Source of the DNA: Chitinophagaceae bacterium
GTDB taxonomy: Bacteria > Bacteroidota > Bacteroidia > Chitinophagales > Chitinophagaceae
NCBI GenBank assembly: GCA_027486695.1
Contig: JAIXOS010000302.1
Coordinates: 1-42,471, forward strand
Direction of reading: 5' to 3'
Length of the DNA stretch: 42,471 nt
Every line of letters begins with the position of its first letter. The first letter of the stretch is position 1. The notes under the pieces are model-generated. The model searched no databases. It was given only the letters and a program-made list of their open reading frames with translations, and was not told the DNA's origin. Made by a program: the position numbers and the translations under genes. Below are positions 25,530 through 34,282 of the stretch, one piece after another.

Positions 25530-26630
25530 TTAATTAACAGCAAAAGCTTCTTTAATATTTTCCTCCTCCTTTTTTACTTTTTTAGAAAAAAAGCTTGCTA
25601 TTTTGCGCGTTACACCGCGCAATTTATCTTTATTGATTTCCAAAGCCCCTATATAAAGGCTTTTATTATCGCTATCGGTATTTAATTCTCTATACACGTT
25701 GGCTTCGGAACTCGTATTACTTGTTGCTACAATTGCATTAGCTACGGGAACACTATTATTTGCTATAGATGAATTTTCTGTAGCAGTATACTCAATTGTT
25801 TTATTTGGTAAAGTTGTGTGGTTACTCGCATTTACTTGATTATTGGCAACTGCCGAATGTGTAGCCGATGTATGATTGATAGTTGAAGCAATTGGTTGCT
25901 CAATATTGTTTGTAGACAGTTCTGTTCCATTATGAGTTACCAATGCCGCAGTATTTTTTGGTGCATTGTTTTTTGGATTTGTGTTTTTGGCATTTTGTGC
26001 CACAGAATTATTATTAGAAACAGCTATTTTATTGGGCGTTTCTTTTTCAATTAAGTCATTTTTATTACTGCCTTTATTGGGTTTTTCCACTTGTTGTACA
26101 GTACTATCCACAAGTTTTTCCGGATTTTGCCAATCTACTATCCACAATGTGCTGATAAAACCAACCATTATTGCTGCTGCTACCCATTTTTGCCAATGGA
26201 ACAGTGGAATTACTTTGGTAGTGTTTTTATACAATAATTGTTTGTTAATAAAAGGTATGTTTTCAATAGGTAATTTGGTAGCCAAAAGTGCTTCAAAGGC
26301 AGTTTGGTAAAAGGGATTGTTTGCTACAAATTGTTCTACAGCTAATTTTTCGTTTGGTAGCAAAGCATTGTCAACATATAATAAAAAATAATTTTCATAG
26401 TTATGTTCATTCAACAATTGGTGGGCTTTTTTATACAAATATTCTTTATTAGGCATCAATACTTCCTTGTTGGAAGCAGGCAAGGTAACAGCTTGCAAGC
26501 TTTCCAATTCGGCTTGTAATTCCGGATGTTGCAACACAAACAAGTTTACCTGTATTTTTTCCTGTTCTGATAATTCATTATCTATGTACAGTAAAAAAAA
26601 TTCTTCGTAATTCTGTTTATTAATATCCAT
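25530..26630 (-). CDS. Anti-sigma factor with tandemly duplicated cytoplasmic domain
   Basis: The 366-residue product follows the ECF sigma gene by 18 bp, the usual place for its anti-sigma factor. The cytoplasmic part contains two copies of the same unit: NYEEFFLLYIDNELSEQEK (from residue 7) and NYENYFLLYVDNALLPNEK (from residue 77), each about 60-65 residues and ending in a Lys/Tyr-rich helix. One membrane helix is at about 147-166. The periplasmic tail (170-366) is Asn/Thr/Ser-rich and low in complexity, with a basic C-terminus. The HxxxCxxC zinc motif of ZAS anti-sigma factors is absent. The sigma-binding role is inferred from position and layout. Confidence 0.8.
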   Translation of the reverse strand: MDINKQNYEEFFLLYIDNELSEQEKIQVNLFVLQHPELQAELESLQAVTLPASNKEVLMPNKEYLYKKAHQLLNEHNYENYFLLYVDNALLPNEKLAVEQFVANNPFYQTAFEALLATKLPIENIPFINKQLLYKNTTKVIPLFHWQKWVAAAIMVGFISTLWIVDWQNPEKLVDSTVQQVEKPNKGSNKNDLIEKETPNKIAVSNNNSVAQNAKNTNPKNNAPKNTAALVTHNGTELSTNNIEQPIASTINHTSATHSAVANNQVNASNHTTLPNKTIEYTATENSSIANNSVPVANAIVATSNTSSEANVYRELNTDSDNKSLYIGALEINKDKLRGVTRKIASFFSKKVKKEEENIKEAFAVN

Positions 26631-26648
26631 ACCTTTTTCATTAGTAGT

Positions 26649-27134
26649 TTACAAAACGTTATCGGCACTCACCAATACATTGCGCAGGGTAAGCCTAGCA
26701 CGATGTAAGTATACTTTTACCTGACTTTCGGTTAAATTCATGATTTGACCAATTTCTTCATAATTATAGCCTTCATAATCTTTCAGCATGACCAAACTTT
26801 TTTGTGTTTCGTTGAGTTGATTTAGGGCATGCATCAATGTTTTTTTGGTATCGTTGCTAGTTTGGTAACCAATTTTTGAGTTTTCGTCGAACGATTCGCT
26901 ATAGGTAATACGACTATTTTTTCTAATATGGTCTATCATTTGGTTGTAGGCCACGGTAAATAAATAACTTTTACTTTTTACATTATCCACTGTGGTTCTG
27001 TTGCGCCACAATTTTTCGAAAGCTGTTTGTACAATATCTCTAGCATCTTCTTCGTGTTTTAAATTTTTAACGATAAAGCGATACACATTATCCGCGTATA
27101 AATCAACACATGTATTGTATTCTTTTTCAGTCAT
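26649..27134 (-). CDS. ECF-type RNA polymerase sigma factor
   Basis: The 161-residue protein has sigma region 2 (YRFIVKNLKHEEDARDIVQ, then TAFEKLWRN) and region 4 (SLVMLKDYEGYNYEEIGQIM, then SQVKVYLHRARLTLR), with no region 3, as in extracytoplasmic-function sigma factors. With the following anti-sigma and barrel genes it forms an envelope-response unit. Region 4 helix-turn-helix is intact. The signal and regulon are unknown; a repeat copy (27299-27385) lies upstream. Confidence 0.95.
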   Translation of the reverse strand: MTEKEYNTCVDLYADNVYRFIVKNLKHEEDARDIVQTAFEKLWRNRTTVDNVKSKSYLFTVAYNQMIDHIRKNSRITYSESFDENSKIGYQTSNDTKKTLMHALNQLNETQKSLVMLKDYEGYNYEEIGQIMNLTESQVKVYLHRARLTLRNVLVSADNVL

Positions 27135-27545
27135 AAACAGCGGCAGAATGTAAATGTGACAATGTTTGGTATAAGTGATACGTTTTAGTAAATGAAAAGT
27201 TACATTTTTTATGGAATACTTTTTCTAAAAAGGGTGAGGCTTGATTTAGTTATTCATTTGCTGTTAGTTGAATCTAGATTGTTGAACAAAGCACTGTTTG
27301 TTGAACGGTGCCAACGCCACTGCAGCCAAATAGTAGTAATAGCCTATGGTCCATAATCATATTAGGGGGCTAAGGTGTTGCCGTTTGTAAAAAAATTTGG
27401 GCTTTTGTGAGTGTAACAAATATTGTTTTGTATCGTTCTACTTTATTCGTCATCAATTAGTTTTTTATTAACAAACTTTTTGTACGAATTTGTTTCATTT
27501 ATGAACAGTCCTGATACCTAATTTAACCAAACTAATGCTGAATTC
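27135..27545. other. Divergent intergenic gap with repeat copy C
   Basis: This 411-bp gap separates the divergent sigma factor and DUF5916 genes. It contains repeat copy C and AT-rich flanks that must hold two promoters. No ECF-type consensus could be set by eye, and no gene was found. Confidence 0.55.
27299..27385 (-). repeat. Dispersed intergenic repeat, copy C
   Basis: Read on the minus strand it starts AACGGCAACACC and ends ACCGTTCAACA. It carries a 3-base insertion relative to copies A and B. The first 12 bases can pair with the last 15 (AACGG-CAAC-CC with GG-GTTG-CCGTT), so the whole copy could fold as one hairpin. Unlike A and B it lies between divergent genes. Confidence 0.82.
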
Positions 27546-30020
27546 ATGAAATTATTGGCTTTACTGTGCATGCTAAGTAGTTGTTATTTGGCAACAGCAC
27601 AAAATGCAAATACAAGTAATGGTGTAGATACCTTATTACACAAATATTTACCCGCAATACGCACTACCGAAAAAATAGTGATAGATGGTGATATTAGCGA
27701 TGCTGCTTGGAGAAAAGCGGCAGTAGCCGATCAATTTGTAGAGTGGCGTCCATCGTTTGGACAACCGGAAAACCCGCTCAATAAAACCGAGATTCGTATT
27801 TTGTACAACAATGAAGCAATTTATATTAGTGGCTTTTGTCACGAACAAAGCAACGATAGCATTGCCAAAGAATTGGTGGGCAGAGATATGATTGGCGTAA
27901 ACGATTTTGTAGGTATAATGTTTGATACGTATAACGATAAAATCAATGGATTTGGCTATTACATAACCCCTCTTGGCGAACAATTTGATGCCAAATATTC
28001 CAATAGTGGCGAAGATCCCAATTGGAATAGTGTGTATGAAAGTGCTGCCAAAATAGTTTCAGGCGGTTGGGTTTTTGAAATGAAAATTCCCTATGCGGCC
28101 ATTCGATTTAGTAAAAAAAACGTGCAGGAATGGGGTATTAATATTACACGCAAACGCAGCAAAATTGGTAAACAATACATGTGGAATCCGGTAAATCCGG
28201 CTGTAAATGGTTTTTTTACACAATTTGGTTTGTGGACAGGCATTGCCAATATAAAGCCACCAATACGTTTATCTTTTTCTCCTTATTTTTCATTGTATGG
28301 CAATAGTTCGCCTTCAGTTACCAACAATCAGCAGTTATTTAGTAGTAGCGTTAGCGGTGGAATGGATGTAAAATATGGCATTAACCAAGCCATGACACTC
28401 GATATGACGTTGATTCCGGATTTTGGTCAGGTACAAAGCGATAACCGTGTGTTGAACTTAACGCCCTTTGAAGTAAAATACAACGAAAACAGGAGTTTTT
28501 TTACAGAAGGTACCGAATTGTTTGGCAAGGGCAACTTGTTTTATAGCAGGCGTATTGGTGGAGAACCCATTCATTATGGCGATGTAAATAACCAAACAAC
28601 GTCTACCGAAAAAATTCTGAGCAACCCAAGTGAAAGTAAGCTCATAAATGCTACAAAATTAAGTGGTCGTACAGCTAAAGGATTGGGTATTGGAGTGTTT
28701 AATGCTATTACAAAAGCACAGCAAGCCGTGATTGAAAATGAAAGTACCAAACAAAAACGACTGTACGAAACAGAGCCACTCACCAATTATAATATATTTG
28801 TTTTAGATCAAACGTTAAAGCACAATTCGAGCGTTTCTTTCATTAATACCAATGTGCTGCGCAATGGAACCGATTATGATGCTAACGTATCGGCTGCTTT
28901 GTGGGATTTATACGATAAGAAAAATAATTACAATTTTGGCGGAAAAGTAGCTACAAGTATGCTACGTGGCGTAAATGGTGATGGTAAACACGAAAATGGC
29001 TATTCGCACAGTATTTATTTTGGTAAATCTAGCGGTAGATTCAATTTTAATGTGTACCAAGATTTGGTAGACCATCGCTACAATCAAAATGATATGGGCT
29101 ACCTTACCAACAACAATTTTTTTGATCATGGTATTTGGGCAGCTTATCGTTGGTTAAAGCCAAGCAAATGGTATAACCGCTTTACCATTAATGGCAATAT
29201 GTGGTATTCCATGCGTTATTTTCCCCGTTCCTATCAAAATTTTGGTATCAATATCAATACCAATGGACAGTTAAAAAATTTATGGTTTGTAGGTGGTAGT
29301 GTTAATTACAATGCATCTGAGCAAGATTTTTATGAACCACGTATACAAGGCTATGTATTTAAACGACCACAAAATGTAAATGGAGGTATTTGGATAGAAA
29401 CCAATAGTGCCAATAAATATTCCGCTTCGGCACAGTATTATGTTACCGCAATGTCACAGTGGGGTAGTTTGGCGCACAATATTGGTTTTACCAATCAATA
29501 CAGGTTTAATACCAAATTTACATTAAGTACCAATAGTACCCTCGACTTTCGACACAACAATGTAGGTTTTGCTACTATTTACAATACCAATGATGTGATA
29601 GATAGCATTGTATTTGCCAAACGGCACAGAACAACCATCGAAAATATTGTAAACCTCAAGTATAATTTTACCAATAAAATGGGGCTCAATTGTAGAGTAA
29701 GGCATTATTGGAGTGTGGTAAATAACCAATCGTATTTTAAATTACAATCGTCCGGTAAGCTTGAAAACATAGCTGACATTAATAGAGATGTAAACCAAAA
29801 TTTGAACTTATTTAATGTTGATTTCGTGTACACTTGGCAGTTTGCGTTGGGTAGTTTTGTAAATGTAGTATGGAAAAATGCCATTTTTGGTTTTGACAGC
29901 AATATAAGCAATACCTATTTTAATAATTTGGGCAATGTATTGGCACAGCCACAAAGCAATAGTGTAAGTATTCGGGTTATTTACTTTTTAGACTATTTGA
30001 ATTTACACAAAAAAAGCTAG
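27546..30020 (+). CDS. DUF5916 outer-membrane protein with CBM9-like N-terminus
   Basis: The 824-residue product has a signal peptide (1-19). Residues about 40-220 look like a family 9 carbohydrate-binding/DOMON-like domain: IVIDGDISDAAWRKA, then RILYNNEAIYISGFC and GWVFEMKIPYAAIRF. From about 230 the DUF5916 region follows: MTLDMTLIPDFGQVQSDNRV, then PFEVKYNENRSFFTEGTELF, and a long run of barrel-like strands to a C-terminal aromatic-rich end. Such proteins are common in Bacteroidota and thought to sit in the outer membrane; the ligand or substrate is unknown. It is divergent from the ECF sigma gene. Confidence 0.87.
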   Translation: MKLLALLCMLSSCYLATAQNANTSNGVDTLLHKYLPAIRTTEKIVIDGDISDAAWRKAAVADQFVEWRPSFGQPENPLNKTEIRILYNNEAIYISGFCHEQSNDSIAKELVGRDMIGVNDFVGIMFDTYNDKINGFGYYITPLGEQFDAKYSNSGEDPNWNSVYESAAKIVSGGWVFEMKIPYAAIRFSKKNVQEWGINITRKRSKIGKQYMWNPVNPAVNGFFTQFGLWTGIANIKPPIRLSFSPYFSLYGNSSPSVTNNQQLFSSSVSGGMDVKYGINQAMTLDMTLIPDFGQVQSDNRVLNLTPFEVKYNENRSFFTEGTELFGKGNLFYSRRIGGEPIHYGDVNNQTTSTEKILSNPSESKLINATKLSGRTAKGLGIGVFNAITKAQQAVIENESTKQKRLYETEPLTNYNIFVLDQTLKHNSSVSFINTNVLRNGTDYDANVSAALWDLYDKKNNYNFGGKVATSMLRGVNGDGKHENGYSHSIYFGKSSGRFNFNVYQDLVDHRYNQNDMGYLTNNNFFDHGIWAAYRWLKPSKWYNRFTINGNMWYSMRYFPRSYQNFGININTNGQLKNLWFVGGSVNYNASEQDFYEPRIQGYVFKRPQNVNGGIWIETNSANKYSASAQYYVTAMSQWGSLAHNIGFTNQYRFNTKFTLSTNSTLDFRHNNVGFATIYNTNDVIDSIVFAKRHRTTIENIVNLKYNFTNKMGLNCRVRHYWSVVNNQSYFKLQSSGKLENIADINRDVNQNLNLFNVDFVYTWQFALGSFVNVVWKNAIFGFDSNISNTYFNNLGNVLAQPQSNSVSIRVIYFLDYLNLHKKS

Positions 30021-30174
30021 GCAACTTGCAATTACCACATTCGAAAGCTTTTTCTCTTCGAAATAGTAGAGTAATGGCATCAAAAAAATAATAGGTCGCT
30101 TCATATATTAAAACAGCCATCGTTTTTGGCTAATAGTTGGAAAGAAAGAATGTTATTATTGTAAGGGCTGCAAT

Positions 30175-31281
30175 TTAATGACTCGTTACCGACTGTGATT
30201 GATTGGGAACTTTAACCGAAAAAATAGTGCCTTTACCTATTTCAGACTGTACCGAAATATTGCCATTCAACCGATTAAGGGCTTCTTTAACAATATACAA
30301 TCCCAATCCCAAACCTTTGCTATGGTCTATGCTGCGGAAAAACATTTGAAAAATACTGTTTAAATGGCTTTCAATAATGCCCAAACCATTGTCTTCAATA
30401 TCCAAACAAACTTCTTTTTCTGTTACATCAACCGATAGTTTAACAATAGGTTTTGTTTCGTCGGGTTTTCGATATTTAATTGCATTAGAAATTAGGTTAT
30501 TCATGATAATCGATATCCTAAAAGCATCGCCCGTAAATTTGACCGGTTGGTTGATATTGAGTTCAAAATGAATATTTTGACCCTGTAAGTCGGAAAAAGC
30601 AATACATTCTTTTAGTAGTGCTTCAAAATCAATCATTTCCCAATATTCACCTACCCGAATGCTGCGATAATATTCAATAATTTTATGAATATACATATCC
30701 ATACGGTTAACGCTGCTTTCAATCATTCCCAAGTAGTTATTTGGATCAATTACCGAATGATCGGTTTTTGCCAAATTAAGTATGGCCATAATATTGGCTA
30801 GTGGCGAGCGCAAATCGTGTGAAGTACTGTAAACAAAACGGTTCAGTTCATCGTTGGTTTTTTGGAGTTCAATTATTTTATCGTTTAAATCTTTTCGGGT
30901 ATTGAAAGTATCATATGCTTGATTAATAGCAACTTCTAATTCGGTTTGATCCCAAGGTTTTTTAATGTAGCGATAAATTTCGCCACTATTAATAGCATCA
31001 ATAATGGAATCAATATCGGTATAGCCCGTAATTAAAATGCGAATAGGATTCGGAATTACATTGCGAATAATTCTAAAAAATTCTACACCGGTAGTATGTG
31101 GCATTCGTTGATCGGCAATAATTACATGAACTTCTTCTTCGTTTAAAACATTCATGCCTTCGGCAACACAACTAGCAGTGAAAACAGTAAATTTTCGTCT
31201 AAAACTTGCTTGAAAAGCAGTAAGATTAGCCTGCTCATCATCGATGTACAAAACTTTAATAGGGGTAGGTAGGTGTTTCAT
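30175..31281 (-). CDS. Hybrid receiver-histidine kinase
   Basis: This 368-residue cytoplasmic protein has an N-terminal receiver (8-125; acidic pair LYIDDE, phospho-Asp57 in IIADQRMP, KKPW near 108), a coiled-coil linker, HisKA with His155 in STSHDLRSPLANIMAI, and an HATPase_c domain (NNLISNAIKYRKP, EDNGLGI, GLGLGLYIVKEAL). The order receiver-then-kinase suits an internal relay step. It is the last gene of the minus-strand operon, 12 bp after the membrane kinase. Its receiver closely resembles the single receiver at 36895, which suggests both take phosphate from the same kinase. Confidence 0.93.
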   Translation of the reverse strand: MKHLPTPIKVLYIDDEQANLTAFQASFRRKFTVFTASCVAEGMNVLNEEEVHVIIADQRMPHTTGVEFFRIIRNVIPNPIRILITGYTDIDSIIDAINSGEIYRYIKKPWDQTELEVAINQAYDTFNTRKDLNDKIIELQKTNDELNRFVYSTSHDLRSPLANIMAILNLAKTDHSVIDPNNYLGMIESSVNRMDMYIHKIIEYYRSIRVGEYWEMIDFEALLKECIAFSDLQGQNIHFELNINQPVKFTGDAFRISIIMNNLISNAIKYRKPDETKPIVKLSVDVTEKEVCLDIEDNGLGIIESHLNSIFQMFFRSIDHSKGLGLGLYIVKEALNRLNGNISVQSEIGKGTIFSVKVPNQSQSVTSH

Positions 31282-31293
31282 TTAAAAAATATA

Positions 31294-33474
31294 TTATGTG
31301 GTAGTAGCTTCTTTTGGTAGTGAATGGTATAAAGTTATTACAAATTCGGCACCATTTCTAGGCGACGAATTTACAACAATGGCACCGCCATGTTTTTGAA
31401 TTATTTTAAAAACAATAGCCAAACCCAAACCGGTACCTTCCCCTACATCTTTGGTTGTGAAAAAGGGGTCAAAAATCTTACTTTTTATTTCCGGAGTCAT
31501 ACCATTTCCGGAATCTTTGATTTTGATTTCAATTTTGTTATTGGAAATATCGCGGGTACTAATGGTAATAAATTCCTCGTTTCTGTCAGTAACTCCTTTG
31601 CATTTAATAGCATGTAAGGCGTTGCTAATGATATTCATAAATACCTGATTCAGTTTGCCTGGAAAACATTCAATAATGCCTTCAGCTTCAAACTGTTTAA
31701 TAATTTTAATATTGGTCGAGGTAGCATTGCGTAAAATGATAAGGGTAGATTCAATACCATCATGAATATCTACGGTTTTCACTTCGCTTTCGTCTAATCG
31801 GCTAAAAGTGCGCAGTCCACGAACAATTTCGGCAGTACGTTCGGCACCTTCTTCAATACCTTCCATCAAATTCGTGATTTCTTGTTTTAGATAGTCAATA
31901 TCTAATTGTTTTTCAAGTTGTTTTATTTTTGTGAGTTGTGGAGGAATATCAGTGATAGTTTGGCTGTGTAGTAAATGATAAGCCTCTATAATGTCAAAAA
32001 TATCTTTAACATCTATTTGAAGAGGTTTGATGTTGGATTTTACAAAGTTAATGGGGTTATTAATTTCGTGGGCAATACCGGCTGTTAATTGGCCAAGAGA
32101 GGCCATTTTTTCGGATTCCACCAACTGAATTTGTGCATCTTTTAATTCTTGCAATGCCGTACTTAGGTTAGCATTTGCTAGTTGCAATGCCTCGGTACGT
32201 TGATGTACCTTTTTTTCCAATTGCACATTTTGTTCTTTTACTAGTTCCTCATTTTTTTGCGATTGGTATAAAGCTTCCGCTTGAGATTTTTCTTTCTCTT
32301 TTTTGTATACATTAATTCTATCGGCTAGCGCAATAGATAATAAAACGGCTTGCGATGCCGATCCAATAAATAATATATAATTGGTATAATTATTAGCCGG
32401 TAAAACACCAAAATTGCGCAATACAAAAAGGAAAACAGAAACAATAAGAATAGACCATGAACCTAAAAAAAACCAAGCCGATCTGTTGCCATTGCGTGCT
32501 ATGATAGAGGAGGTAATTAACGCATAAATAACAAGTAAAAAAACATTTATATCAATAATGTAATAACTATAACTATAAAAGCCAATTAAAACCAAAAAAG
32601 AAGATACGGCATATAAATAGGCAAAAATATTAAATCCAATAATTATTTTTGGATAGTTAGGCTTTAATTCTAAAAACAATTTGCTGAAACCAATAGCCGA
32701 AATACCTGCAATACAAGGAAATAAAATAACGGCATATTGGTTAAGGTACGGACTGTTGGGCCAAAGAAATCGCCAAGTATAACCCATGAGGGTTAATTGG
32801 GTAAGTCCGATAAATAGAATGTACACAATATAATATAAATAGCTTTTATCTTTTATAGAAAGGAATAAAAATATATTATATAAAAAAAGTGCTATGATAA
32901 TACCAAAGTAGATGCCCGACAATATATCTTTGGTATTTAAATCTTTGTTAATAGCTGTGGATGTACCAATTTTTAGCGGTAATACAATTGGTACTTTGCT
33001 AGTAACTTTTAGAAAATAATAACCGGTATCGCCTTTTGCTAGATTTAAATCGAAAATATGCGATTGGTTATTGTATTTTTTTTCATTGATAGGAAAATCG
33101 AAGCCTTGAATAACCGAATCTAAAATTTCTTCTTTGTTAACCTTATATAAAACAACGCTGTTCAACAAAGGGTAATCTACATTCAGCAAAACATTTTGCG
33201 ATAAAGAATTGATAGCAGAAAAGCGCAACCAATAGGTATTAAATTTGCTGTAGAAATTTGGAATTTCTGTATTATTAGCTACAAATTGTTTGCTTTGTGC
33301 AACTTGCAAAAAAGAAAGTTGGTTGTGGTCGTCTTTTAATACAAAAGTGTTTTTTCCAATGATATTTACATTAATGGAGTCGGTAATAAGAAAGTAATTT
33401 TGCGATATACTAAATTTATTAATAATTAAAATGGATAAAATTATTAATAAAAAATATTTTTTACTTTTTAGCAT
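31294..33474 (-). CDS. 7TMR-DISM sensor histidine kinase
   Basis: This 726-residue membrane protein has a signal peptide (1-24), a periplasmic 7TMR-DISMED2-like beta domain (about 40-170), and seven helices from about 185 to 390 (7TMR-DISM_7TM), followed by a coiled coil. The kinase core has His469 in GQLTAGIAHEINNPINFV, N-box FMNIISNALHAI, and G-boxes KDSGNGMTPEI and GEGTGLGLAIV. DISM sensors are thought to bind small extracellular molecules, often carbohydrates. It lies 12 bp after the acyltransferase gene in the same operon, so its ligand may be linked to the products made by the two upstream enzymes; that is inference. Confidence 0.93.
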   Translation of the reverse strand: MLKSKKYFLLIILSILIINKFSISQNYFLITDSINVNIIGKNTFVLKDDHNQLSFLQVAQSKQFVANNTEIPNFYSKFNTYWLRFSAINSLSQNVLLNVDYPLLNSVVLYKVNKEEILDSVIQGFDFPINEKKYNNQSHIFDLNLAKGDTGYYFLKVTSKVPIVLPLKIGTSTAINKDLNTKDILSGIYFGIIIALFLYNIFLFLSIKDKSYLYYIVYILFIGLTQLTLMGYTWRFLWPNSPYLNQYAVILFPCIAGISAIGFSKLFLELKPNYPKIIIGFNIFAYLYAVSSFLVLIGFYSYSYYIIDINVFLLVIYALITSSIIARNGNRSAWFFLGSWSILIVSVFLFVLRNFGVLPANNYTNYILFIGSASQAVLLSIALADRINVYKKEKEKSQAEALYQSQKNEELVKEQNVQLEKKVHQRTEALQLANANLSTALQELKDAQIQLVESEKMASLGQLTAGIAHEINNPINFVKSNIKPLQIDVKDIFDIIEAYHLLHSQTITDIPPQLTKIKQLEKQLDIDYLKQEITNLMEGIEEGAERTAEIVRGLRTFSRLDESEVKTVDIHDGIESTLIILRNATSTNIKIIKQFEAEGIIECFPGKLNQVFMNIISNALHAIKCKGVTDRNEEFITISTRDISNNKIEIKIKDSGNGMTPEIKSKIFDPFFTTKDVGEGTGLGLAIVFKIIQKHGGAIVVNSSPRNGAEFVITLYHSLPKEATTT

Positions 33475-33486
33475 ATATTTTTCTCG

Positions 33487-34263
33487 TTAATGCGTAATGC
33501 TCGATAGGTTAATGTTTGATAATTTAAATTCATTAGCATCAGCACTAGCAACTACCAAGTTGTAGTGTATTTCTATTTCTATTTTTCTAATTGGTGCTTT
33601 ATCTTTTACTACTTGAACCAGCTGATTGCGTAAAGCCCACATTTTTTCTCTTGCAGCAGCATCAGCATGTGGCAAATTAACCGAATCGTCTAATAAAACA
33701 GCGGTAGCCAACAAATCAATTTTTGGATAATAAAAAGTGCCATTATTACCAATTGAAGTAATTACACGGCAGCCAACCCATTGCGAAAACCGAACTGTGG
33801 GAGGTGCACAAAATGCAAACAAGGAATTTACACCAATTTGTGGGGTAATTACTACACCCGCAATAGTGGAAAAAAAGCTACCAATGCCCAAACCAGCCAC
33901 TTCTTTAGAATTCCACAAACCACACAATTCTCCAGTACCTTTTGCGGATTGTTCTTTTACAATATCAAAAATTCGGGTGTCAAATTCTTGAACAGCTTCT
34001 TCAATAGGCAATAAATATTTGCCATCTACCGCATGTATACGAGCTCCGCCGTAGGTTTTTGAACCATCTAACGACTCAATAAGAATCACAAAAACGGAGG
34101 GATTGTAAGCCCATTCATTGTTTGAGGAGGTTACTTTTTCTATTCCATGATTGTCCAATACCTTCCTATGCCCATCAATAAATTTCTGGCACGATTCAAA
34201 GTCGTCAGTAGCCCTAAAGGCGCGAATTTTAACTATTTTGGTATCTGTGGCCGTTGTTTCCAT
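33487..34263 (-). CDS. GNAT-fold acyltransferase resembling autoinducer/N-acyl amino acid synthases
   Basis: The product has 258 residues from ATG 34263, which lies 20 nt past the stop of the upstream gene; a longer frame from 34308 would overlap that gene and adds 15 residues of no family character. It has no signal peptide. The order of motifs fits the LuxI/FeeM branch of the GNAT fold: early strand KIRAFRATD, then YGGARIHAV (about 71-79), YLLPIEEAV (83-91), GELCGLWNSKEVAGLGIGS (111-129) in the place of the core EISRL-type strand and acyl-CoA/ACP loop, and a Phe/Trp-rich second half. If correct it would join an acyl chain to an amino compound. The call is by motif pattern only and the true substrate is unknown. 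Confidence 0.6.
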   Translation of the reverse strand: METTATDTKIVKIRAFRATDDFESCQKFIDGHRKVLDNHGIEKVTSSNNEWAYNPSVFVILIESLDGSKTYGGARIHAVDGKYLLPIEEAVQEFDTRIFDIVKEQSAKGTGELCGLWNSKEVAGLGIGSFFSTIAGVVITPQIGVNSLFAFCAPPTVRFSQWVGCRVITSIGNNGTFYYPKIDLLATAVLLDDSVNLPHADAAAREKMWALRNQLVQVVKDKAPIRKIEIEIHYNLVVASADANEFKLSNINLSSITH

Positions 34264-34282
34264 GCTAAAGCTTCTTAATAAA

